DNA from: Gautieria morchelliformis | Lineage: Eukaryota > Basidiomycota > Agaricomycetes > Gomphales > Gomphaceae | DNA length: 64,000 bases | Reading direction: 5' to 3' | Assembly: GCA_015179125.1 (NCBI GenBank) | Contig: WHVA01000263.1 | Span: forward strand, 87,872 to 151,871 | Part shown: positions 54,208 through 64,000 of the stretch, one piece after another | How positions within the stretch are numbered: position 1 is the first letter of the stretch | Layout of the letters: each line of letters starts with the position of its first letter | Program-made: the position numbers and the translations under genes | Notes under the pieces: model-generated | What the model was told of the DNA's origin: nothing | What the model saw: only the letters and a program-made list of their open reading frames with translations | Databases searched by the model: none

Positions 54208-56658
54208 CTACTGACGGATCCTCTCGCTTCTCCTTATTGGAGCAGCTTCTTTAGGTCTGACATCAACAGTCTGATTGGGTTGCAGCTCCTTCAGACGTTC
54301 CTCTGGTTCATCATCGTCGATTTCCTCAATCTTTGCCTCCTCGCTGACTAAGCGACTAGGCATGGGTGCTGGCGCCGAAATGGCCTGTATCACTTTTCTA
54401 GACGTAGGTAGCTGTGACTCTTCAATAGAAATGATTGGAGCTTTGCCCCCCTTCATCTCTGAGTCAAATATAACATTCCGCTCGACAGAAACCTTCTGAG
54501 AGTCAGGCCAATAGATGCAGTGACCATGGCTCTGTCCAGAGATTCCTATCCATCGAGCTCTTTTGGCACAGGCTGCTAGTTTGTTTCCCTCTTTGATTTT
54601 AACGTAGACTTCAATTCCCCACACGTGTATGTCCTTCAGGTTCGGTTTCTCGTGATGGATCATTTCAAAAGGGGTTTTATCTGGAAAAGCTGTTGTATGT
54701 GTCCTATTCCTAAGATAGTTGGCGTGCAAAATTGCATGCCCCCATAGGGTCTTAGGAAGACTTGATTCCAATAGCATGGCACGAGCTCTTTCAACTAGAG
54801 TTCGGTTTAGACGTTCAGCAACACCATTTGACTCTGGGGTGTCGTGCACGGTTAACCGATGCTTCGTGCCTTGCTTGGCTAAATGCTGTTCAAATTCCGA
54901 GCTTGTGTATTCGCCCCCTCTGTCGGAAACAAGTGCTTTGATGTGCACATTCCTCTGTCGAAGCATCAAGGCCTCGTAGAGTTTGTATTTTGAAAATGCT
55001 TCCGATTTGTTTGCCATCAAATAGATAACCGATTCCCTTGAGTAGTCGTCTATGAAAGACACATAATAGGATTTCTTGTCAATTGTGGAGTGTCTCGCTG
55101 GTCCCCAGACATCAGAATAAATTCTGTCACCGAATTTTGAAGATCGGCTTCTGGGTTCCTGAGGAAGTGATTTACGTGCAATCTTGGCTTGAATGCACGC
55201 ATCGCAAACAACCTTGTCACCTTTTGAGCTCAATTCAATGCCTAATATCATGCCACGGTTGAGCAAATGCTGTAGGGACTTTTGTGAAATGTGCCCCATT
55301 TTCTGATGTATCTCCATGGCTGATGCGCATATATGCGCTTCGGCACTTGTGTGTTGTAAGTCAAATCGATATAAGCCATTCAGCTTCGGTGCTTGCATCA
55401 ATATCCTGCCTTTACGATTGGATATTGTGCATTTCTGATCGGCTATTTGTGTGTTATAGCCTGCATCATCGCACCGGCCAATCGAGATCAGGGTAACAGC
55501 CATTTTGGGCGTGTAGAACGTATCCTTCAATGTAATGTTCACAGTCTTATCTCCAACCTTATTAGATAGCACGAGTGAGCCTGAACCGAAGGCATCAAAA
55601 GTGCCTTTGTTGGCTGCACGAATTGTGCGCGGCTGTGAGAATGGACTGTAATCCCTCAATAAATTCTTGTGAGGGGTCATATGTGCGGTCGTTCCAGTGT
55701 CGAGGATAACAACAGTGTCCAGAGATAAACTACTCAAATTGGAGCAGTCAAAGTTGGCGAAAGCGGCTGGACTGCCACTCTCATCCTCCTCAGAAGACAC
55801 TTCTTCGGCAACATTCGCCTTGGCTTTGCCCTTCTTCTTTTTGGCTTTCGCTTTCTTCTTCTGACGTGGCCCCTGGCCTTCTTTACCACCTCCTTTAGCC
55901 CAGCAACTCTCAATAGCATGTCCAGGCTTGTGGCAATTAGTGCATGTATGCACCTTCGGGTCTTGCCGGCCCTTCTGCCCTTTGGTAGACGAACCAATAA
56001 ATGCCTGCTCTTCTTGTGAAATATTAAGGGTCTTTCTCCTGTCGTATTGAGCCTTTAGTACTCTGATAATATCATCAGGCACTAAGGGCATTCCACATTC
56101 TTCGAGCGACGTGGTAAGGGCATTCATAACTGCCTCATAGGAGGGTGGAAGTGATGCAAGGATGATGTCTGTGAACTCTCCTTCAGAAATTTTGGCTCCC
56201 ATCTCATTGAGACGAGCATAGAGGTCTTGGGCCTTGTCCGAGTGATCTCTCAAGTCTCCATCCTCAGGACACCTCATACTGCGAAGCTGTCTCTGTAGGT
56301 TGGTGAGGACCATCTTGGGCTTTTTGGTCATCTCATTGATCAATGCATCCCAGACTTCTTTTGCTGTGTGCTTCTTCTGTAGCATCAGAGCTAGTGACTC
56401 TGACACTGAGACGATTATTTGGGTTTTTGCCTGTCCTTCTCTGGCAAGATATTTCTCCAGCTTCTCCTCAGCCTTCTCAATCTGAGTTTCCTCAGCTTCT
56501 GTAAGAATATGGCCTGGGGGCATGACTGGAGGATCAGGAGGTCGAATGGCTCTCCCTTCTATATGCCTGAGTAGATTTTTGGACTCAAAATAACTTGTGA
56601 GAGTAGCTCGCCACAGAGGCCAATTACTTCCATCTGTTGCAAGCTTCCCCACACCCAA
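54208..56658 (-). pseudogene. Element I gag, protease and integrase
   Basis: 816-codon open frame ending in TAG (54208-54210; context RQ-stop-QVQ, so CAG to TAG is likely). Gag: SNWPLWRATLTSYFESKN, long helices, zinc knuckle CTNCHKPGHAIESC (~residues 242-255) and a Lys-rich stretch. Protease: VVILDTGTTAHMTPHKN (DTG). Pre-integrase zinc finger: MGHISQKSLQHLLNRG ... CDACIQAK. Integrase core: DVWGPARHS, FIDDYSRESVIY, SDRGGEYTSSEFE, ESNGVAERLNRTL. No ATG is in frame near the start: the frame opens with a TTG at 56658, and the ATG at 56687 inside the primer site is out of register, so the true start may be lost. Confidence 0.93.
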
Positions 56659-56680
56659 AAGCTTCTGCGAAGTGTCTGCG

Positions 56681-56692
56681 GGGCCATAACCC
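56681..56692 (-). other. Primer-binding site of element I (copia half-tRNA type)
   Basis: Minus strand GGGTTATGGCCC, one base inside the 5' LTR, closely similar to the sites of elements E and K. Complementary to the initiator tRNA-Met anticodon arm with a mismatch or G-U pairs. Confidence 0.65.
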
Positions 56693-56693
56693 T

Positions 56694-57151
56694 TGTTAGC
56701 AACTCGGGTTTATGGCAGGGAAGGTTCGGTTGAGTTCTTAGAAAGCTAGAATCAAATACACTCTCTCAGTGAATTTATTGTCACTGATATATTAATACAA
56801 TATCTAGAATCAAATACACTACATGATTTTCAGTCAACATGCTATGTAAATATGAAAGATACTACTCGCCTCTCTCAGTGAATTTATTGTCACTGAGAGA
56901 GGAGTACAATCCTGTCTCAGAAGGCATATACATGCACCCGGCCCTTTAGCGCCCAAAGGCTCGCGCGTCGAAGTCGTTTCAAACTCCGCTGGGTGCAGCC
57001 GCCTGTGAAAATAGGAATAACAGAATGAAATGGAGAGATGGGGAGTGACTGGAAAATTTCCAAGAACAATGTGAGAAGAAATTGAAACACCACACAATAA
57101 ATCGAACATATTATGCTTGATTTTGGTGCAGGAGCATAAATGCACCCAACA
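56694..57151 (-). repeat. 5' LTR of element I
   Basis: 458 bp, TGTTGGGTGC...GCTAACA on the minus strand. Carries the same CTCTCTCAGTGA hairpin (56871-56904) as the 3' LTR. Confidence 0.9.
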
Positions 57152-57949
57152 ACAGAATATAGAAGCAAGTATGGACCATATGAGTACATGTTAGAAGTAT
57201 ATATGAAACATGTTAGATGTACAATCACAGAATATGGAAGCAAGTATGGACAATACTTGTACTATATTATTATATATGGTTGAGAGATCTGATTAGAAGG
57301 TATGTTTAAAATAATATGCATGTATAGTACAAAGATATGTAACTATTGATGTTTAGACAATGGGGTATACACCCTTTCCTGGGGGAGCAGCAGACTGTGA
57401 GAAAGAACTTTGGGGCTAGGATTAAGCATGCCTTACAGGTGCTGGCAACTGCCTCAATTTTGATATATTTTATGAAATATAGATGAGCTAAGCTATATAT
57501 ACATATATATGACATTTATAAACATCCTCCCCACAGAAGCTCGTTGGTCGTTGCCCCCAGCAAGATACTTGCCAAAGGCAGATATCCATCCCAACCCGGC
57601 TTCAAAAGACCCTTAGATGGATCTGAACAGATTTTGACCGTCGGCTTCGAACCCGATGGCCTCAATGGAGTACCTTTGGCCTTTTCTGGCCTTGGCTCCT
57701 TGTCATCCAAAGACAAGATGATGATTGTCTCCACCTTCCTTTTCCGCTTCCCATCAAGAAATGAACACTGAACCTTGCACATGCTGCAAGGCCAGCACAC
57801 CATCCCCACCCCTATCAGGCACCAGTTGCCCTGGAACACACAGTTATTGCACAGACCCTTCTAGAATGAACAAGTCAATAAGGTACTTGATGATGAAACA
57901 CCATCCACTTACCGCAACTTCCTCATCTTCCTCCACACTTGGCTTCTTT
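57152..57949. other. Spacer with an unrecognised ORF (57516-57839, -) and a ~70-bp duplication
   Basis: The site of element I lies in a duplicated ~70-bp motif (GAAACATGTTAGATGTACAATCACAGA at 57206 resembles 51490-51515). A 107-codon minus-strand frame (57516-57839) has a Cys cluster CWPCSMCKVQC followed by DGKRKRKVE and a proline-rich part. It might be a gene fragment, but I cannot name it and no start or flanking exon is clear. Confidence 0.35.
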
Positions 57950-58771
57950 CATGGAAAGGTTGTTTAAGTAGCAACAATCCTTTCGCTGGCGAAGGTGCTC
58001 CTTTGGAGCCCTTCACCAACAGCACAGATAATAGTTCGAAGGCTAAGGTAACGAAGGTGAAGTATGAAAACTCACCAGTGGTGCTTAAGTCTTCCTCTGG
58101 TCGAAGATAGAAATCTACAGGAGAGGGCTCAAGACGATGGTCACAGTGAGGTCAAGTTCTGCACAAGATAGACATATGATAATTGAACTGGGGAATATAC
58201 ATGCGAATGGAAACTACTTATGTTGAATGCTCGTATGATATCAGCGAATAGGAAAGAGGCCGTGGTGAGTCAGGGTTGGATAGGGGTGCGCAGTCATGAT
58301 ACAAATAGATGAAACACAGATACAATAGAATGAAAGAGGAGTGCGAACATGAAATGACAGGGAGGAAAGGGGATGAAGGTACTTATGTATGAAAACACAC
58401 CTTGGGACCTGCATATACGCCACCCTGCACGGACTCTTTGTCTGCTGGGTTGATCCCACACGACCTATGGGTAGGACGTCCCGTGAATGCATGCTGGCCA
58501 TATGAACACCTAAAGGGGTTGGATCAGGAAGATGATGGGGCCAGTGATGAACCATCACGCCGGGTAGAGGATGTCGATCGTGTTTGATGGCGTACCTGCT
58601 GGCGAATGATGCAAGCAGCGAATGGTCATTCAGTGAACGAGGTGAAGAGTGAATGGAGGGAACATGGAGGAGGAGTGGCCAAAGGGTAGGCGAACTCAGG
58701 CGAAGCTGCAGGAGGAGCGATGAGGGGGAACATAGAGACAGCGAGGTAAGGGAAATAGACATGTCATGACA
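57950..58771 (-). repeat. F-family LTR, truncated
   Basis: Minus orientation, matching 35790-36622 (GGTTGT[TC]TAAGTAG, CGCTGGCGAAGG, GTTCGAAGGCTAAGGTAACGAAG). Intact end ATGTCATGACA at 58771; the other end is lost near 57950. Confidence 0.82.
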
Positions 58772-59311
58772 CTTACTCCGGACTTCATTCCGGACTTCCC
58801 AAGCAATATTCGGCTTCCTTGCCTGTTGAAAATGTGGCCCTGGCCTCAGTTTCCCCCTGGCTGCCCGCTGCTTCGCATACTCAGCATTCATCACCTGAGC
58901 CTTCGATGCATTACCGGCATTCACTTTCTCCTGCTCTCCTGACTTGGCCTGTTGCTTCACCTCCTGGTCAGCTTTTTCCCAAGCCTCCCAAGGCGCTCTG
59001 ATCCACTCCACATCACCCTTCTCATGCTCCTTGCGCTCTTCTTTGGCCTCCTGCAGAGCTTCGGCTCGCCGTCATCGTTCTTCAGCTAGCTTCTGCTCTT
59101 CCTCCGCCTTCCACTCCCTCTCAGCAGCCTCCTTGTGCAGTTTAGTAGTGTGCTGCCACTCCCTCAGTTCTTCCAACCTTGGGTCCCGCTCCCGCTCCGC
59201 CACCTCAAGCAACCTTTCGAGTTCTTCAAGAGTGGGCTCATGGGCGTCAGATATGATGATTCGCGAAGATGATGGAAGAAGGAGGGCAAGAAGCAAAAAA
59301 CACCACAAAGC
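58772..59311 (-). pseudogene. Coiled-coil ORF between two divergent F-family LTRs
   Basis: Minus strand, from about 59308 (PSSSRIIISDAHEPTLEELE). A long charged helix (LLEVAERERDPRLEELREW, HKEAAEREWKAEEEQKLAEE) is interrupted near 59072 and resumes (WIRAPWEAWEKADQEVKQQA), ending ARKPNIAWEVRNEVRSK at the LTR. The counterpart at 46014-46241 has ATG where this copy has ATA at the ISDA position. Two copies with the same placement next to an F LTR imply it is the internal region of that family, possibly the gag N-terminus or the sole ORF of a non-autonomous derivative. Confidence 0.5.
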
Positions 59312-59323
59312 TTAAAACAAAGC

Positions 59324-60354
59324 TGTCATGACCTGTCTATTTCTCTTACCCCACTGTCTCTATGTTCCCTCTCGTCACTCCCTAGCATCTTCGCCAGAGT
59401 TCGCCGCACCCTCCGACCACTCCTCCTCTACGTCCACTCTACCTGCTGTTCGCCCCATTCTCCGAACCGCTATTCGCTGCTCGCGCATTTCGCCAGCAGG
59501 CACGCCATCAAATATGATCGATACCATTCACCCGGCATGATGGTTCATCATTAACCCCATCATCTTCTTAATCCAACCCCATTAGGTTTTCATATGGTCA
59601 AAGTGTGTTCGCAGGACGTCCCTTCCATAGGTCGTGCGGGATCAACCCAGTAGACAAAGAGTCCGTGCAGGGTAGCATGTATACAGGTCCCAAGACATGG
59701 TTTTGTCCATAAGTGCCTTCGCCACCTTTATTCTCCGTCATTTCATGTTCGCATTCCTCCCTCACTCTATTGTATGTTTATTCCATCTACTTAGTATCAT
59801 GACCGCACACCCCTATCCGACCCTGACTCACAACGGCCTCTTTCCTATTGGCTAATACCTTGCGAGCATTCGATATAAGTAGTTTATATTCGCATGTATA
59901 TTCTCCAGTTCAATTATCATACGTCGTCCATCTTGTGCAAACTTGACCCCACTGTGATCATCGTCTTGAGCCTTCTCTTGGAGATTTCTATCTTCGACCA
60001 GCAGAGGACTTAGGCATCACTGGTGAGTTCTCATACTTCATCTTCGTTACCTTAGCCTTCGAACTATTTTCTGCGCTGTTGGCGAAGGGCTCCGAAGGAG
60101 CACCTTCGCCGGCGAAGGGATTGTCGCTACTTAGACAGCCCTTCCATGACACCTTGCACATTGTATCATCAAGTGCCACGGGCCATTTCGCTACAACTGT
60201 AGATAGGGCAAGCCCCGTTCGGGCAACCCTCCTATCTTCTGAACATTCATTGGTTCACGTATTCGCCAAATGGCATACTTATTCGCACAAGTCATTCGGG
60301 CATTCGCTGTGTTCACTAATAGACGATATTAACGCCTAAAAACCAATCTTGACA
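59324..60354 (+). repeat. 5' LTR of gypsy element J (family F)
   Basis: 1031 bp, TGTCATGACC...CAATCTTGACA. The sequence to its right is the internal region of a gypsy element in the same orientation, and the flanks (AAAGC and GTATA) do not match, so it is a true 5' LTR and not a solo copy. Confidence 0.8.
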
Positions 60355-61926
60355 GTATAATTGAACTAACAGCTACAGTCAAAAGCATTCATTCCACCCA
60401 TTCATCACCTGTTTTTTTATGTGCACCCCACACCACATCTGTTCGTGGGACAGCCTTACCGTTTCGAAGGTCGCCTTCCCCCACACCGAACATTTTCTCA
60501 GACTCCTGTCCCACTCAGCGGGCCTGCCCTATTCCCCTTCATGGGACAACTCCCTTTTTAAACACCCCTCTCTACAGATTCCTGCTTCACCTGGCGGGCC
60601 TGAGCCTTGTTTATTCGCGGGACAGCCTTACCCCTTCATGGGTTGCCCTTCCCCATACCAATCTTTCACACAGCTTTCTGCCCTACTTGGCGGACCTGGG
60701 CCTTCTCTCTCATTAGACTCGTTTTCCACAACTCTTACCCATACCTGTTTTATCCCTCCGAATAACAACCCTATCAACTCTGTACCACCAACGTGCTTAT
60801 TCGCCTCTATTAGCTCTCATTCCGATTCATCCTTCATCATTCATGTACACCTTCCCTGTCTCTCTAGCTCAATCCCTACCCTCATTGACTCTGGCGCCAC
60901 TTCCAATTTCATTGATAGCTCCTTTTCCTCCCGTCCTGGTTTCGTATGTACATCGCTCCGTTCACCAATCGCTCTCTCTCTTTTCAACGGGAAGCCAGCC
61001 ACTGCTGGTTTCATTCACGAATACCTAGATACTAGTCTCACCTTCAGCGATTCCTCTTCGCAGGACATTTTGCTACTTGTCACAAAGTTACACCCTTCGG
61101 CCGCGATCGTTCTCGGGCTTCCGTGGTTTCGCTCTACGAAACCCACTATCGATTGGGGCTCCCTCTCAATCACCTTTCCTTCCAACCCCGATTCTATGCT
61201 TCCACGTATGACGGTCACTATGGCCTGTACAATGATTTCCCCGCCGGCTATCTTCGACAGTATCCCCAAACTTCACACTGCATCGATGACTTCACCACCA
61301 CCCAGTCCCTGGTTCACATTTGTCCCGGCCATCCTTGGGTTACGTCCCGAACACGGCGATTGGACCACCTCCCCAGATCCCGGTCTTTCTACCGGACGTC
61401 GCTTCTTCGCCCACTCCTATTCCGGATCTTTCTGGTTACGAACAGACGTTTGACGTGGATGGCGAACCCTTACTTCTCTCAACCAAGCCGATCGAGAATC
61501 ACTCCTCTGAGTCCTCGATATCGCTTCCTAACAATCTCATCCGTCTATTTTCAGTCACAAAGAACGCATAATAGAAACCGAACCTATTCGACCAAAAACA
61601 GAGCCCGTTACGAGTCACTCTCGCCCTTGTACACCATGTACAGAATTACTGACCGATGACCACCTCCCATTCCATTCTTCGCCCCCCAACTCACCTTCGA
61701 CAAAAAGGGCAACACCGCATATAAGCTTAATCAGTGCATCCGCCTTTGAGCTAATCATAAAACTCGGCGAAGAAGAAACCTTCATGTTGAACATGCATCC
61801 TACCATCCCTGAACCAACTTCACTTCGCGCTGTAGCAACACCCCAGCCCCGACTACACTCCTCCGTGGGAAACCCCTACCGAAGGACGAGTTAGAGATGT
61901 TCAGGGCTGTGGTACCAGAGGAGTAC
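60355..61926 (+). pseudogene. Element J leader and protease region
   Basis: Plus-strand frame 60419-61453. A low-complexity Pro/Ser-rich start has no gag or zinc knuckle, so gag seems deleted. Then comes the gypsy protease: SSIPTLIDSGATSNFIDSSF (DSG intact), SLFNGKPATAGFIHEYLDTS and IVLGLPWFRSTKPTIDWGS (~60850-61160). Frame changes follow. Typical linker text is visible at 61715-61926 (ISLISASAFELIIKLGEEE, FMLNMHPTIPEP, EMFRAVVPEEY) just before the inserted solo LTR. The order and motifs fit Tf2-like chromoviruses of mushrooms. Confidence 0.8.
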
Positions 61927-63513
61927 TGTCATGATTCGTCTATTGTGTGAATCTTCCCTCAACACACAGTGAATGACCTCCTCAACCAGCGAACAGCTTC
62001 CCGACCAGCGAATATCTTGCCAAAATATTCATCGCCATACTGCTTTCGCATTCGCTATTCGCATCATTCCTGCCAGGACACCAGGTGTTGGGGCCCTCAT
62101 CCATCATAGAACCCATCATCTGTTAAACTCCCACTCCATGACAGACCCACATGTTCAGGATGCATTCGGATAGTGCAGTTGCAGTCTCCATGCAGGTTGG
62201 ACTCAATGGGACTTGTACCACTGCAGGGCAGGACGAATTAGCTTCGCTGAAGTTTTCACTACACAGTTGTCATGACCCATTCATTTCTTGTATCAAGCTA
62301 TCCCTGTTTTCCCTTTCACCACTCTTCCATGTTCGCTCGGCTTCGCTCCATTCACCCCTTGCTCAATTCACTATTCACCACATTCGCCAAATGGCCATTT
62401 GCTACTTGCATCATTCGCCAGTAGCCATGCCATCAAACACGATCGACATCCTTTACCTGGATTGATGGTTCATCACTGGTCCTATCATGAATTGCAAGGA
62501 GGTGCAGGCTGTCATGACTCATTTATTTCTTGTACCCAGCTATCCCTGTTGTCCCTTTCACCACTCTTCCATGTTCGCTCGTCTTTGCTCCATTCATTCC
62601 TCGCTCCATTCACTATTCGCCACATTCGCCATATGACCAGTTGCTACTCGCATCATTCACCAGCAGGCACACCATCAAACAGGATCGACATCCTTTACCC
62701 GGGTTGATGGTTCATCACTGGTCCCATCATCTTCTCAACTCAACCCCCTTTGGGTGTTCCTATGGCTAGAATGCATTCGCGGGCATCCTACCCGTAGGTC
62801 ATGTGGGACCAACCCAGCAGACGAAGAGTCCGTGTAGGGTGGTGTATATGCAGGTCCCAAGGCATGTTTTCGTACATAGGGGCCTTCGCCCTCTTTCCTC
62901 TCCATCATTTCATGTTCGCACCCCTCTTCCATTCTATTGTATGTCTATTTCATCTATTATGTATCCTGACTGCGCACCCCTATCCAATCCTGACTCCAGA
63001 CGGCCTCTTTCCTACTCGCTAGCACCATATGAGCATTCGGTATAAGTAGTCTACATTCGCATGTATATTCTCCAGTCTAATTATCATACGTCCATCTTGT
63101 GCAAACTTGACCTCGCTGTGACCATCATCTTGAGCCGTCTCCTGTAGATTTCTATCTTCGACCAGAAGAGGACTTAGGCATCACTGGTGAGTTCTCATAC
63201 TTCATATTTGTTACCCTAGCCTTCGAGTTATTTTCTGTGCTGTCAGCGAAGGGCTCCGAAGGAGTGCCTTCGCCGGCGAAAGGATTGTCGCTACTTAGAC
63301 AACCTTTCCGTGACACCTTGCACGTTACATCGTCAAGTGCCACGGGCTATTTCGCTATGACTGTAGATCAGGGCGAATTCCTTTTGAGTAACCCTCTTAC
63401 TTCTTAACCTTACCTCTTCAGTACTGTTCGCTGGGCGATTTGCTAGATCGCACACGCTATTCGGGCATTTGCCACTAACATGTGATATTAACACCCAAAA
63501 TCCCATCTTGACA
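61927..63513 (+). mobile_element. Solo LTR, family F, inside element J
   Basis: 1587 bp, TGTCATGATTCG...CATCTTGACA, perfect TSD AGTAC (61922-61926 and 63514-63518). Removing it joins VVPEEY to HDFFDIF in frame. It is longer than the J LTR because the outer ~240-bp block is repeated: TGTCATGA recurs at 61927, 62268 and 62510. Confidence 0.93.
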
Positions 63514-64000
63514 AGTACCATGACTTCTTCGATATCTTTTAACGTGCTAAAGCCAAAGACCTGCCCCCACATCGTTCCTACGATCACACCATCGAGATCG
63601 AGAATGATGGCACACCACCTCACGGTCCCATATACCCACTCTTGAACAGCGAATTAGAAGTGCTCTGCGAATATCTCGACATGCTTGGCAAGGGATTTAT
63701 CCGCTCCTCCCAATCACCTGGTGGCGCCCCTGTTGTGTTCACAAAGAAGAAGGATGGTACACTGCAAATGTGTGTGGACTATCAAGGTTGAACCGTATCA
63801 CGCGAAAAAAACAAGTACCCTATCCCACTGATTCCGAGTCTTATTGACCAACTCAAAAGCGCGAACGTCTATACCAAATTCGACCTTCGCGCCGGGTTCA
63901 ATAATGTTCAGATCGCCTCTGGCCAAGAGTGGAAGACAGCCTTCCGAACTCGATATGGGTCCTTTGAATATCTCATCATGCCGTTCGGTTAACGAACGCT
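63514..64000 (+). pseudogene. Element J reverse transcriptase, N-terminal part (runs off the window)
   Basis: Plus strand: HDFFDIF, a stop, AKDLPPHRSYDHTIEIEND, GPIYPLLNSELEVLCEYLD, GKGFIRSSQSPGGAPVVF, TKKKDGTLQMCVDY, then a small deletion with TGA in the usual RGLNRITxK stretch, then [36 protein letters not shown] (motif A), [20 protein letters not shown]. The catalytic YxDD lies beyond the right edge. Confidence 0.9.

Larger units (their letters stand above)
51516..57151 (-). mobile_element. Copia element I, nearly complete, with one solo-LTR insertion
   Basis: 5636 bp, perfect TSD ACAGA (51511-51515 and 57152-57156). 5' LTR 56694-57151, primer site 56681-56692, gag-protease-integrase 56658-54208, RT-RNase H 54204-51935 (split by a solo LTR 53112-53609), 3' LTR 51516-51934. 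The 3' LTR lacks its first ~65 bp, and the 5' LTR lacks ~33 bp internally. Only one nonsense codon (TAG 54208-54210) breaks the polyprotein, so this is among the youngest elements here. Net length about 5.1 kb. Confidence 0.93.

Overview
The window looks like a repeat-rich island from a filamentous basidiomycete (probably Agaricomycetes). The evidence is a polyketide synthase gene cut by 49-67 bp GT-AG introns, Tad-like LINE open reading frames, and several Ty3/gypsy elements with chromodomain integrases plus Ty1/copia elements. The species cannot be named from sequence alone. I see no rRNA or CRISPR array, and no tRNA gene other than the tRNA-like head of a SINE.

Layout. 1-1373 (-): the 5' part of a type I polyketide synthase, apparently intact and leaving the window on the left. 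1.46-7.85 kb: no recognisable gene, but a perfect hairpin and a short tandem repeat. 7.86-8.16 kb: a hAT-like miniature transposon. 8291-38913: one ~4.4 kb copia element (E, - strand) expanded to 30.6 kb by nested insertions. Gypsy element A (11625-34782, - strand) sits inside E. A in turn holds a solo LTR (17223-17913), a composite scrap (15174-15780), a second gypsy element B (20657-26806) and a LINE (27305-33742). E also carries a tRNA-derived SINE (9531-9970), a solo LTR of family F (34895-36860, itself split by a solo LTR at 34922-35623) and a solo LTR of family D (37079-37739). Almost every step is proved by an exact or near-exact target-site duplication, and removing the inserts rejoins the interrupted reading frames.

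38.9-51.5 kb is a mosaic of fragments: a solo copia LTR, a copia 5' end (K), D-family LTRs, a decayed 5' part of a second A-family element (C), an F-LTR piece beside a coiled-coil ORF, an LTR carrying an EnSpm/CACTA-like fold-back element, and a decayed chromovirus pol (H). 51516-57151 is a young copia element (I, - strand, TSD ACAGA) with one nonsense codon and one solo-LTR insertion. 57.9-64.0 kb belongs to gypsy family F/J: a 5' LTR, protease, a solo F LTR inserted between protease and RT, and RT running off the right edge.

Apart from the polyketide synthase, nearly all recognisable coding sequence is transposon-derived. Points that stand out: an extra ~660-codon ORF of unknown function between pol and the 3' LTR of element A; a SINE with recognisable A and B boxes; two LTR hairpins kept in both A-family copies, one with a compensated base pair; copia half-tRNA primer sites; and premature stops that are mostly TGA, as expected from C-to-T decay of CGA codons.
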